Origin: Pseudomonas gessardii
GTDB lineage: Bacteria; Pseudomonadota; Gammaproteobacteria; Pseudomonadales; Pseudomonadaceae
Assembly: GCF_001983165.1 (NCBI RefSeq)
Contig: NZ_MNPU01000002.1
Coordinates: forward strand, 62,001-126,000
Length of the DNA: 64,000 nucleotides
Direction of reading: 5' to 3'
Of the stretch, positions 24,830 to 35,985 are shown piece after piece (position 1 is the stretch's first letter; the number at the start of each line of letters is the position of its first letter). Under the pieces are notes generated by a model, which worked only from the letters and a program-made list of their open reading frames with translations, searched no databases and was not told the origin of the DNA. The position numbers and the translations under genes were made by a program.

Positions 24830-26270
24830 AAGCGGTCACCCGAGTCTCGATGTGCGGCGTTTGCAGTTCGATAAAGTATTTGCGCAGCAGGTTCTGTGCG
24901 CTGAGCAGGCGGTATTCCTTGCTCGCCCGGAAGTCCGACAGCGGGGTGAAGTCCTCGGCCAGGGCCGCGCAGGCTTTCTCCACGGTGGCACTGTTCCAGG
25001 TGGCGCCGATCAGCACCGCCTCGCAATGTTGCGCGCGCTTGGGCGTGGCGGCCATGCCACCGAAGGCGACGCGGGCATCGCTGATCACCCCGTTGTCGAT
25101 CTTCAGGTTGAACGCCGCGCAGACCGCCGAGATGTCATCGTCCAGGCGCTTGGACACCTTATAGGCGCGAAACAGCGTGTGGCCCTTGGGTACGATGATT
25201 TTCTCGATGAACTCGCTGTCCTGGCGGGCGGTGACGCGGTAGTCGATAAAGTAGTCTTCCAGGGCCAGGGTGCGGCGCACGCTGCCTTTGCACAGCACAA
25301 TCTGCGCGCCGAGGGCGATCAGCAGCGGCGGCGAATCACCGATCGGCGAGGCGTTGCCGATATTGCCGCCAAGGGTGCCCTGGTTGCGGATTTGCAGGGA
25401 GGCAAAGCGGTGCAGCAGGTCGCCGAAGTCCGGGTATTCGTGGTGCAGTGCGCTGTAGCAGTCGGAGAGGGCGGTGGCGGCGCCGATTTCCAGGCGGTCG
25501 GCAAAGGTCTCGATGCGCTTCATGGCTTCAATGTTGCCGACATAGATCATCACGGGTAGCACGCGGTGGAACTGGGTGACCTCCAGCGCCAGGTCGGTGC
25601 CGCCGGCCAGCAACCGGGCCTGGGGGTAGGCGTCGTAAAGGTCGGCCAGGTCGGCGACGGTCAGGGGCACCAGGCAGCGTTTGTCGCCGCTGTTCAGTTC
25701 ACCGGTTTGCGTCGGGGCGATGGCCTTGAGGCGGGCGATGGTTTGCGCCTCACGGCTGTCGAACTGGTCCTGGGGCTTGTTGCAGCAGGCTTGTTCGGCA
25801 GCGGCGAGGATCGGCCGGTAGCCGGTGCAACGGCACAGGTTGCCGGCCAGGGCTTCGTGGGCCTTGGCGCTGTCCGGGGCGTCGCTGTTCTTTTGCAGGG
25901 CGAACAGTGACATCACAAAACCGGGGGTGCAGAAACCGCACTGCGAGCCATGGCACTCGACCATGGCCTGTTGCACGCTGTGCAGTTGGCCCTGGTGCTT
26001 GAGGTCTTCGACGCTGATCAGCTGTTTGCCGTGCAGGGACGAGACAAACGTCAGGCACGAATTGAGGCTGCGATAGCGAATCTGCTCGGCGCCTTGCTCG
26101 TCGGTCTGCAACTCGCCGACCACCACGGTGCAGGCACCACAGTCGCCGCTGGCGCAGCCTTCCTTGGTTCCGGATTTGCCCAGGTGCTCACGCAGGTAGT
26201 TGAGCACTGTCAGGTTCGGGTCCAGGGCATGCTCGCTACGGAGCTCCTGGTTGAGTAAAAACTGGATCAC
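24822..26270 (-). CDS. xdhA: Xanthine dehydrogenase, FeS/FAD subunit
   Basis: 482 residues. A plant-type [2Fe-2S] motif (CASGDCGACTVVVG) and a second [2Fe-2S] domain (CHGSQCGFCTPGF and NLCRCTGYRP) are followed by an FAD domain (LLAGGTDLALEV, GTLGGNIGNASPIGDSPP). It passes electrons from XdhB to NAD+. It is the first gene of the xdhABC-guaD unit. The upstream region has two TGAC(C/T)-N4-(C/G)GTCA-type palindromes, probably the operator of the divergent GntR regulator. Confidence 0.96.
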   Translation of the reverse strand: MIQFLLNQELRSEHALDPNLTVLNYLREHLGKSGTKEGCASGDCGACTVVVGELQTDEQGAEQIRYRSLNSCLTFVSSLHGKQLISVEDLKHQGQLHSVQQAMVECHGSQCGFCTPGFVMSLFALQKNSDAPDSAKAHEALAGNLCRCTGYRPILAAAEQACCNKPQDQFDSREAQTIARLKAIAPTQTGELNSGDKRCLVPLTVADLADLYDAYPQARLLAGGTDLALEVTQFHRVLPVMIYVGNIEAMKRIETFADRLEIGAATALSDCYSALHHEYPDFGDLLHRFASLQIRNQGTLGGNIGNASPIGDSPPLLIALGAQIVLCKGSVRRTLALEDYFIDYRVTARQDSEFIEKIIVPKGHTLFRAYKVSKRLDDDISAVCAAFNLKIDNGVISDARVAFGGMAATPKRAQHCEAVLIGATWNSATVEKACAALAEDFTPLSDFRASKEYRLLSAQNLLRKYFIELQTPHIETRVTAYV

Positions 26271-26329
26271 GGAAGGCCTCGCAGACTCATTATTGTTGTT
26301 AACCGCTTTGCGCCGAATCTAGTCATGTC

Positions 26330-26366
26330 TGACTTTTCGGTCAACGATTTTCTGACCGAAAGGTCA
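26330..26366. promoter_or_regulatory. Paired palindromic operator between xdhA and gntR
   Basis: TGACTTTTCGGTCA (26330-26343) and TGACCGAAAGGTCA (26353-26366) are two palindromes of the same half-site, 9 bases apart. Together they form the larger inverted repeat TTTCGGTCA-N9-TGACCGAAA. The position between divergent xdhA and a GntR gene suggests this regulator's binding site. Confidence 0.6.
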
Positions 26367-26537
26367 AGAAAGTGCGGTTGCAACCCCTTTGATTATGGTT
26401 CAGATCCCTGTAACCGCCGTTTTCAGGGGCGCCTGGGCTTTATCGTCTGCGTATTTCATGCCAAATTCGGCGTTGTCGGCCCAGCGATTGCGCTACACTG
26501 CCGCCCTTGTACCGATAGCAGATTTTGAAGGGAAAAC

Positions 26538-27197
26538 ATGACGTTCAAGGCGCCGGACAGTCTCGCCGAGCAAATCGCTCACCACCTCGCCGAACGCATC
26601 ATTCGCGGCGATCTCAAGCCTGGGGAACGGATCCAGGAACAGAAAGTCACGCTGGCACTCAATGTCAGCCGTGGCTCCGTGCGCGAAGCCTTGCTGATCC
26701 TTGAGCGCCGGCACCTGATCGCCATCCTGCCGCGCCGTGGCGCCCACGTTACCGAACTCACCGCGCACAAGGTGCAGAGCCTGTGTACGCTGATGAGCGA
26801 GTTGTACATTCTGCTGGGGGATGCGGTGGCCAAGGGTTGGCAGACCCAGGCCGACATGGCGCCGTTCGTGCAGATCCAGCAACGGCTGGTGAGCAATTTT
26901 GAACGCCAGGACATCCGCGCCTTTGTCGAAGAATGCTTCAATGTCATGCGCGCCGCGTACCCCTTTGCCAATAACCCGTACCTGCAGGAAACCGTCGAGA
27001 ACCTGCAACCGGCGATGAACCGCGCCTATTACCTGGCCCTGGATCAGCGCAAGGCCTCCATGAGCGAGTACCTGGCGCTGTTCGAGCAACTGCTCGCCGC
27101 CGTCCTCGCCCGAGACCTGCCGCAGATCCGCCAGGTGCTCTCGGCTTACTGCCAGCGCAGTGCCTCATTGGTCATCGCAGCCCTGGCGGACGCCTAA
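26538..27197 (+). CDS. GntR family regulator, FCD subfamily (probable xdh regulator)
   Basis: 219 residues. The winged helix is at about 10-75 (IAHHLAERIIRGDLKPGERI, LNVSRGSVREALLILERRHL) and a helical FCD ligand domain follows. It is divergent from xdhA across a 267-base region with paired palindromes, so it most likely controls purine catabolism. AGGGAAAAC precedes the ATG. The downstream smc gene begins two bases after its stop, an unusual coupling of a regulator to a chromosome-structure gene. Confidence 0.87.
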   Translation: MTFKAPDSLAEQIAHHLAERIIRGDLKPGERIQEQKVTLALNVSRGSVREALLILERRHLIAILPRRGAHVTELTAHKVQSLCTLMSELYILLGDAVAKGWQTQADMAPFVQIQQRLVSNFERQDIRAFVEECFNVMRAAYPFANNPYLQETVENLQPAMNRAYYLALDQRKASMSEYLALFEQLLAAVLARDLPQIRQVLSAYCQRSASLVIAALADA

Positions 27198-27199
27198 GC

Positions 27200-30100
27200 G
27201 TGCGGCTCAAGTGCATCAAACTGGCGGGGTTCAAATCCTTCGTCGACCCGACCACGGTCAACTTCCCCAGTAATATGGCGGCAGTGGTCGGGCCCAATGG
27301 CTGCGGCAAGTCGAACATCATCGACGCCGTACGCTGGGTGATGGGCGAGAGCTCGGCGAAAAACCTGCGTGGCGAGTCGATGACCGACGTCATCTTCAAC
27401 GGCTCCACCAGCCGCAAGCCGGTCAGCCAGGCCAGCATCGAACTGGTGTTCGACAACTCCGACGGCACCCTGGTGGGGGAGTACGCCGCCTACGCGGAAA
27501 TCTCCATCCGCCGCAAAGTGACCCGCGACAGCCAGAACAGTTACTTCCTCAACGGCACCAAGTGCCGGCGCCGGGACATTACCGATATCTTCCTCGGCAC
27601 CGGCCTGGGCCCGCGCAGCTACTCGATCATCGAGCAGGGCATGATCTCCAAGCTGATCGAAGCCAAGCCCGAGGACCTGCGCAACTTTATCGAGGAAGCG
27701 GCCGGCATCTCCAAGTACAAGGAGCGCCGCCGCGAGACTGAAAACCGCATCCGCCGCACCCACGAAAACCTCGCGCGCCTGACCGACCTGCGTGAAGAGC
27801 TGGAGCGCCAGTTGGAGCGCCTGCACCGCCAGGCCCAGGCGGCCGAGAAGTACCAGGAATACAAAGGCGAAGAACGCCAGCTCAAGGCGCAACTCTCGGC
27901 GCTGCGCTGGCAGGCCTTGAATGACCAGGTGGGCCAGCGCGAAGCGATCATCGGCACCCAGGAAGTCAGCTTCGAGGCCCTGGTGGCCGAGCAGCGCAAT
28001 GCCGACGCCAGCATCGAGCGCCTGCGTGACGGTCACCATGACCTGTCCGAGCGCTTCAATCTGGTGCAGGGCCGCTTCTATTCGGTGGGCGGCGATATTG
28101 CGCGGGTCGAACAGAGCATCCAGCACGGCCAGCAGCGTTTGCGCCAGTTGCAGGATGACCTCAAGGAAGCGGAGCGGGCGCGGCTGGAAACCGAGTCGCA
28201 CCTGGGTCACGACCGCACCTTGCTGCTGACCCTTGGGGAGGAGCTGGACATGCTCACCCCCGAGCAGGCAATCACCAGCGCCGCCGCCGAAGAAGCCGCC
28301 GCGGCCCTGGAAGAATCGGAAACCTCCATGCACGGCTGGCAGGAGCAGTGGGATGCGTTCAACCTGCGTTCCGCCGAACCGCGGCGCCAGGCTGAGGTGC
28401 AGCAGTCGCGCATCCAGCAACTGGAAACCAGCATGGAACGCCTGGCCGAGCGCCAGCGCCGGGTCCTGGAAGAGCGCGCCTTGCTGGCTGCTGCCCCGGA
28501 AGACGCGGCGATCATGGCGTTGAGCGAGCAACTGGCTGAAAGCGAAATGACCCTGGAAGAGCTGGAGGCCAGCGAAGAACAACAAGTGGAGCGCCTGGAG
28601 CAATTGCGCCAGGAACTGCAGCAGGCGACCCAGGCGCAGCAGCAGGCCCAAGGCGATTTGCAGCGCCTCAACGGGCGCCTGGCCTCCCTTGAGGCCTTGC
28701 AGCAAGCCGCACTGGACCCCGGCACCGGCACCGCCGAATGGCTGCGCGACCAGCACCTGGCCGAGCGTCCGCGCCTGGCCGAAGGCTTGAAGGTTGAAGC
28801 TGGTTGGGAATTGGCTGTGGAAACCGTGCTCGGTGCAGACCTGCAAGCGGTGCTGGTGGACGATGTTGGCGGCCTTGACCTGGCGGGCTTTACCCAGGGC
28901 GACTTGCGCCTGCTCAGTCCGGCAGCCGATGGCACCCGCGTGCCGGGCAGCCTGCTGGATAAAGTCGAGGCGCCGATTGACCTGGCGCCCTGGCTGGGCC
29001 AGGTCAAGCCGGTGGACTCGCTGGAACAGGCCCTGGCGCTGCGTGGCCAATTGGCCTCTGGCGAAAGCCTGATCAGCCGCGATGGCTATTGGGTGGGCCG
29101 GCACTTTTTGCGGGTGCGCCGCGCCAGTGAAGCCGAAAGTGGCGTATTGGCCCGTGGCCAGGAAATCGTCAACCTGAGCGCCGAGCGTGAAGAGCGCGAG
29201 GCGACCCTGGAGTCCCTGGAAACCCAACTGCAAACCCTGCGCGCCACCCAGCGCCAGCAAGAGACCGGTCGCGAACATTTGCGCCGCCTGTTGCAGGACG
29301 AAGCGCGCCAGCAGGGCGAACTGAAAGCCCAGCTCTCGGCCAGCAAGGCCAAGGCCGAGCAGTTGACCCTGCGCCGTACCCGTCTCGATGAAGAAGTGGC
29401 CGAGATGGGCGAGCAGCGCGCCCTCGAACACGAACAAGTCGGCGAAGCGCGCCTGCAGTTGCAGGACGCCCTCGACAGCATGGCTCTGGACACCGAGCAG
29501 CGCGAACTGCTGCTGGCCCAGCGTGACAGCCTGCGCGAACGCCTCGACCGGGTGCGCCAGGAAGCGCGCCAGCACAAGGATCACGCCCACCAGTTGGCGG
29601 TGCGCCTGGGCTCGTTGCGCGCCCAGCACGACTCCACGCGCCAAGCCTTGGAGCGCCTGGAGATGCAGTCCGAGCGCCTGACGGAAAAGCGCGAGCAACT
29701 GAGCCTCAACCTGGAGGAGGGCGAGGCGCCCCTGGAAGAGCTGCGCTTGAAGCTCGAAGAGTTGCTCGATAAACGCATGAGCGTCGACGTAGAACTCAAG
29801 ACCGCGCAAATCGCCCTGGAAGACGCCGACCGCGAACTGCGCGACGCAGAAAAGCGCCGGACCCAGGCCGAGCAGCAATCCCAATTGATCCGCAGCCAGC
29901 TTGAACAGCAACGCATGGAATGGCAGGCCCTCACGGTGCGCCGCAAAACCCTGCAGGACCAGTTGCTCGAAGATGGCTACGACCTGCACGGCGTACTCAA
30001 CACCCTGACCGCCCAGGCCAACGAGAAAGACGCCGAGGAAGAACTTGAGCGCATTGTTGCGCGTATTCAACGACTTGGCGCGATCAACCTTGCGGCCATC

Positions 30101-30688
30101 GACGAATACCAGCAGCAGTCCGAGCGCAAACGTTACCTGGATGCCCAGGACGCCGATCTGGTGGAAGCCCTGGACACCTTGGAAAATGTCATTCGCAAGA
30201 TCGACAAGGAAACCCGTAACCGCTTCAAAGATACCTTTGATCAGATTAATGGCGGTTTACAGGCCTTATTTCCAAAAGTTTTCGGTGGTGGCAGCGCTTA
30301 CTTGGAACTGACGGGCGAAGATCTACTCGATACAGGGGTAACGATCATGGCGCGGCCCCCGGGCAAGAAGAACAGCACCATCCATTTGTTGTCCGGTGGC
30401 GAGAAGGCCCTGACCGCATTGGCCCTGGTATTTGCCATCTTCAAGTTGAACCCGGCGCCGTTCTGCATGCTTGATGAAGTTGACGCGCCGTTGGATGACG
30501 CTAACGTTGGACGCTATGCCCGCCTGGTTAAAGAGATGTCCCAGACGGTGCAGTTCATCTATATCACCCACAACAAGATCGCCATGGAAATGGCCGATCA
30601 ATTGATGGGGGTGACCATGCATGAACCGGGCTGTTCGCGACTGGTGGCGGTGGATGTGGAAGAGGCGATGGCGATGGTGGAAAGTTAG
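27200..30688 (+). CDS. smc: Chromosome partition protein SMC
   Basis: 1162 residues. The N-terminal Walker A is VVGPNGCGKSNIIDAVRW. Two very long Gln/Glu/Arg-rich coiled coils flank a hinge at about 500-660. The C-terminal head has the signature LLSGGEKALTALALVFA and Walker B APFCMLDEVDAPLDD. It organises and condenses the chromosome with ScpAB. It starts at a GTG (MRLKCIKLAGFKSFVDP) two bases after the GntR stop. The last codon run (MAMVES) is typical for Pseudomonas. Confidence 0.97.
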   Translation: MRLKCIKLAGFKSFVDPTTVNFPSNMAAVVGPNGCGKSNIIDAVRWVMGESSAKNLRGESMTDVIFNGSTSRKPVSQASIELVFDNSDGTLVGEYAAYAEISIRRKVTRDSQNSYFLNGTKCRRRDITDIFLGTGLGPRSYSIIEQGMISKLIEAKPEDLRNFIEEAAGISKYKERRRETENRIRRTHENLARLTDLREELERQLERLHRQAQAAEKYQEYKGEERQLKAQLSALRWQALNDQVGQREAIIGTQEVSFEALVAEQRNADASIERLRDGHHDLSERFNLVQGRFYSVGGDIARVEQSIQHGQQRLRQLQDDLKEAERARLETESHLGHDRTLLLTLGEELDMLTPEQAITSAAAEEAAAALEESETSMHGWQEQWDAFNLRSAEPRRQAEVQQSRIQQLETSMERLAERQRRVLEERALLAAAPEDAAIMALSEQLAESEMTLEELEASEEQQVERLEQLRQELQQATQAQQQAQGDLQRLNGRLASLEALQQAALDPGTGTAEWLRDQHLAERPRLAEGLKVEAGWELAVETVLGADLQAVLVDDVGGLDLAGFTQGDLRLLSPAADGTRVPGSLLDKVEAPIDLAPWLGQVKPVDSLEQALALRGQLASGESLISRDGYWVGRHFLRVRRASEAESGVLARGQEIVNLSAEREEREATLESLETQLQTLRATQRQQETGREHLRRLLQDEARQQGELKAQLSASKAKAEQLTLRRTRLDEEVAEMGEQRALEHEQVGEARLQLQDALDSMALDTEQRELLLAQRDSLRERLDRVRQEARQHKDHAHQLAVRLGSLRAQHDSTRQALERLEMQSERLTEKREQLSLNLEEGEAPLEELRLKLEELLDKRMSVDVELKTAQIALEDADRELRDAEKRRTQAEQQSQLIRSQLEQQRMEWQALTVRRKTLQDQLLEDGYDLHGVLNTLTAQANEKDAEEELERIVARIQRLGAINLAAIDEYQQQSERKRYLDAQDADLVEALDTLENVIRKIDKETRNRFKDTFDQINGGLQALFPKVFGGGSAYLELTGEDLLDTGVTIMARPPGKKNSTIHLLSGGEKALTALALVFAIFKLNPAPFCMLDEVDAPLDDANVGRYARLVKEMSQTVQFIYITHNKIAMEMADQLMGVTMHEPGCSRLVAVDVEEAMAMVES

Positions 30689-30701
30689 CGGCAAGTTGCT
30701 A

Positions 30702-30732
30702 GCTTCAAGCGGCAAGAGTGTCGGCTTGAAGC
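30702..30732. repeat. Short inverted repeat after smc
   Basis: GCTTCAAGC - 13 bases - GCTTGAAGC, followed by GGCTTGTAGCTTA. The same AGCTTCAAGC/AGCTTGCAGC vocabulary reappears at 57660-57755 and 61411-61505, so this is a dispersed palindrome family. There is no T-run. Confidence 0.55.
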
Positions 30733-30941
30733 GTATGGCTTGTAGCTTAATTCCTGCGTCAGCCGACACATTTTGCGCCAACTGTGTAAAGTTATCTTTG
30801 GTCGTGCTAGTTTAATGTCAATTTTTCGTATGCGTGGGCAAAACGTCAGTCAGAACATAGAGTTGGCGCCACGTTTTAAAGCGGTTTGCACGGTGCTAAA
30901 CCCCTTATTTTTCAGCATTTTTTATAGAGGCAAGGGATTAC

Positions 30942-31805
30942 ATGGAAATCGGTCTGCGCGAGTGGCTGATCGTCATCGGCATTATTGTAATAGCCGGTAT
31001 TCTTTTTGATGGCTGGCGCCGGATGCGCGGCGGCAAGGGCAAGCTGAAATTCCGTCTGGACCGCAACCTGTCCAATTTGCCCGACGACGACGGCGCCGCC
31101 GAGCTGCTGGGGCCGCCCCGTGTCCTGGACACCCATAAAGAACCGCAACTGGACGAGCACGACCTGCCGTCGATGAGCGCGCCGGTGCGTGAAGCCCGCG
31201 AGCCGTCGTCCAAGCGCGGCAAGCGTGGCAGCGCTGCCGTGGCCGAGCCGCATCAGGGTGACCTGAACCTTGACGTGGATGAAGGCCCGAGCTTCAGCAG
31301 CCGTGACGGCGACTTCCCCGATGAGCGCCCGGCCAAGAGCGCATCGCGTGAGGCCGCCAAGGATCAACCCGCGGCTGAAGAAGTGCTGGTGATCAGCGTG
31401 ATCTGCCGCGACGCGGCCGGCTTCAAGGGCCCGGCGCTGTTGCAGAACATCCTGGAAAGCGGCCTGCGTTTTGGCGAGATGGATATTTTCCACCGTCACG
31501 AAAGCATGGCCGGCAACGGTGAAGTGCTGTTCTCCATGGCCAATGCGGTCAAGCCGGGCACCTTCGACCTGGACGATATCGACCTGTTCAGCACCCCGGC
31601 GGTGAGCTTCTTCCTCGGCCTGCCAGGCCCGCGTCATCCGAAACAGGCGTTCGACGTCATGGTGGCCGCAGCCCGCAAGCTGTCCCAGGAACTCAACGGC
31701 GAGCTCAAGGACGACCAGCGCAGCGTGCTGACCGCCCAGACCATCGAGCATTACCGTCAGCGCATCGTCGAGTTCGAGCGTCGCGCCCTGACACAGAAGC
31801 GCTAA
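30942..31805 (+). CDS. zipA: Cell division protein ZipA
   Basis: 287 residues. A periplasm-out N-terminal anchor ([21 protein letters not shown]) is followed by a basic juxtamembrane stretch ([16 protein letters not shown]). A charged Pro/Ala/Glu-rich linker (about 50-145) leads to a C-terminal FtsZ-binding domain ([40 protein letters not shown]). It tethers FtsZ to the membrane at the septum. It lies between smc and ligA as in other pseudomonads. Confidence 0.95.
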   Translation: MEIGLREWLIVIGIIVIAGILFDGWRRMRGGKGKLKFRLDRNLSNLPDDDGAAELLGPPRVLDTHKEPQLDEHDLPSMSAPVREAREPSSKRGKRGSAAVAEPHQGDLNLDVDEGPSFSSRDGDFPDERPAKSASREAAKDQPAAEEVLVISVICRDAAGFKGPALLQNILESGLRFGEMDIFHRHESMAGNGEVLFSMANAVKPGTFDLDDIDLFSTPAVSFFLGLPGPRHPKQAFDVMVAAARKLSQELNGELKDDQRSVLTAQTIEHYRQRIVEFERRALTQKR

Positions 31806-31852
31806 GGTTTAATCCTAAGCGTTGCCTGTAGAATCCGTGCACTACATATTGA

Positions 31853-34249
<2,397 letters not shown>

Positions 34250-34250
34250 T

Positions 34251-34398
34251 GATCGTTCCCACGCTCCGCTGATCGTTCCCACGCTCTGCTGATCGTTCCC
34301 ACGCTCTGCGTGGGAACGCCGCCATGGACGCTCTGCGTCCGCTGTTGGGGTGCGGAGCGTCCTGGGGTGCATTCCCACGCAGAGCGTGGGAACGATCT
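34251..34398. repeat. Nested repeat block: GATCGTTCCCACGCTC tandem and inverted copies
   Basis: Three 20-base tandem copies of GATCGTTCCCACGCTCTGCT type start at 34251, 34271 and 34291. The third runs into a palindrome (CCCACGCTCTGCGTGGG). The block ends with an inverted copy (TTCCCACGCAGAGCGTGGGAACGATC, 34372-34397) and has smaller palindromes (GGACGCTCTGCGTCC) inside. It could fold into one long cruciform after ligA. Confidence 0.85.
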
Positions 34399-34445
34399 TG
34401 CGTGGTAAATGATCTAGTCTTGGGCACGCCCCTGGAGAGATCGCC

Positions 34446-35612
34446 ATGTACCGCTTCTTCGAGCAGCTCAGTTCGCGCATCGCCGCACCGTTCATGGCCG
34501 GGGCTGCGCGCAACAGTAAGGTCTGGCAGTGCCGTTGCGGGCAATCCCTGTTCTTTCGCAACAGCCAGTGCCTGGCCTGTTCGGCGTTGCTGGGCTACCT
34601 GCCTCAGCAAAGCCGGCTGTCATCCCTGCAACCGGGGCCTGTCGTCGATACCTGGCTGCAGGACGATAACCTCGACGCCGGCGCCTTTCGCCGTTGCGCC
34701 AACCTCGACACTCCCGCCGCCTGCAACTGGCTGATCCCGGCCTACAGCACTGCGCCGCTGTGCGTAGCGTGCAGCCTTAATCGCACCATCCCCGACCTGT
34801 CGATCGCGGAAAACCCCGAACGCTGGCGCAAAGTCGAAACCGCCAAGCGCCGGCTGGTGGCGCAATTGATCGGCCTGGGGTTGCAGGTGATCCCCAAGTC
34901 TGTGGATGAAGCCAGCGGCCTGGCCTTCGACTTTGTCGGCATCGACCTGCAAGGCAAGGTGCCCACCACGGGGCACGCCAACGGCTTGATCACCCTCGAT
35001 ATCAAGGAAGCCGACGACGAGCATCGCGAGAAAATCCGCGTGCAGATGCGCGAGCCGTACCGCACCTTGCTCGGTCATTTCCGCCATGAGGTCGGCCACT
35101 ACTATTGGGATCGCCTGATCGCCGGCAGTCATTGGCTGCAGCCGTTTCGCAACCTGTTCGGCGATGAGCGCGCCAGTTATGCCGACGCCCTCGACCAGTA
35201 CTACCAGAACGGCCCGCGCCCGGATTGGCAGCAAACCTGCGTCAGCGCCTATGCCACCATGCACCCCTGGGAAGACTGGGCGGAAACCTGGGCCCATTAC
35301 CTGCACATGATGGACGCGGTCGACACCGCCCTGGGGTTTGGCATGAGCGCGCGGGAGATGGACCTGGACTACCCGTCATTTCCCCTCACCACCCTCTATG
35401 ACCCGCAGCACCCTGGCGGCACGGCGTTCCTGTCCTTCGTCAATGCCTGGATCGAGCTGGCCGGCATGCTCAACGAACTGTCCCGCAGCATGGGGCAGCC
35501 GGATTTCTATCCTTTTGTGCTGCCCCCGGCGGTGATTGCCAAGTTGCACTTCATCCACCTGGTGATCCAGGAGGAGGGTGGCCGGGCGGATGAGGCATTG
35601 AACGCCCAATAA
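34446..35612 (+). CDS. Zinc-ribbon putative zinc metallopeptidase (COG4307 type)
   Basis: 388 residues, no signal peptide. The N-terminal zinc ribbon is CRCGQSLFF...CLACSALLGY with a further CVAC. A zincin-like motif HEVGHYYWD at about residue 214 is followed by a downstream acidic helix (WEDWAETWAHYLHMMDAVD) that could supply the third ligand. The family is widespread in Proteobacteria and uncharacterised. The start at 34446 follows GGAGAGATCGCC. Peptidase activity is inferred only from the motif. Confidence 0.85.
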   Translation: MYRFFEQLSSRIAAPFMAGAARNSKVWQCRCGQSLFFRNSQCLACSALLGYLPQQSRLSSLQPGPVVDTWLQDDNLDAGAFRRCANLDTPAACNWLIPAYSTAPLCVACSLNRTIPDLSIAENPERWRKVETAKRRLVAQLIGLGLQVIPKSVDEASGLAFDFVGIDLQGKVPTTGHANGLITLDIKEADDEHREKIRVQMREPYRTLLGHFRHEVGHYYWDRLIAGSHWLQPFRNLFGDERASYADALDQYYQNGPRPDWQQTCVSAYATMHPWEDWAETWAHYLHMMDAVDTALGFGMSAREMDLDYPSFPLTTLYDPQHPGGTAFLSFVNAWIELAGMLNELSRSMGQPDFYPFVLPPAVIAKLHFIHLVIQEEGGRADEALNAQ

Positions 35613-35690
35613 TCGAAATGTGGGGGCGGGTGTTCCTGAGGGCTATGGCAAGTACTTGAACCTCTTGGCTTTTTAATCCTGCGTCAACGG

Positions 35691-35718
35691 TTGTAACTTC
35701 CGATGAGATCGGTACAAT
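35691..35718 (+). promoter_or_regulatory. Sigma-70 promoter of the 4.5S RNA gene
   Basis: TTGTAA (35691-35696), 16-base spacer, TACAAT (35713-35718). Predicted start near 35725, just before the 4.5S structure. Confidence 0.65.
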
Positions 35719-35740
35719 GGCGCGGCTTGCCGAGAGGCCA

Positions 35741-35870
35741 GCGTCGTTATGGTGACCCCATCGGTCCCCCCGCAACGATTACCCGTGAACCTGGTCAGAG
35801 CCGGAAGGCAGCAGCCACAGCGGGAACATTGTGTGCCGGGGTGTGGCTGGTGGGGTTGCCTCCATAACGC
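35741..35870 (+). ncRNA. ffs: Signal recognition particle 4.5S RNA
   Basis: The conserved SRP Alu-less hairpin is visible: AACCTGGTCAGAGCCGGAAG and GCAGCAGCCACAG form the Ffh-binding helix 8 with its GGAA tetraloop, and GTGTGCCGGGGTGTGGCTGG returns the other strand. The outer ends CGTTATGG and CCATAACG pair. It works with Ffh to target membrane proteins. The ends are estimated from the pairing, and the primary transcript may begin near 35725. Confidence 0.93.
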
Positions 35871-35985
35871 TCTCCTTGCAACAACTCTGCAACTCATCCG
35901 TATTTTTACTTTGCCATGCACTCCTGTGCAGCGGGCGAAGCTATCCATGCGCCGCGGTTTCCCGCGGCGTTTGCGTGTCTGGCAA

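Noticed and set aside
20160-26270. Purine riboswitch in front of guaD or xdhA
   Set aside because: No purine aptamer features are visible; the upstream region of xdhA is better explained by protein-binding palindromes.
27194-30070. A 958-codon open frame on the strand opposite smc
   Set aside because: It is antisense to a clear smc gene; its Leu/Gln/Ala/Phe-rich translation is a codon shadow of the coiled coils and it has no recognisable domain.
34251-34398. CRISPR array
   Set aside because: Three 20-base copies are adjacent with no unique spacers and the block is palindromic.
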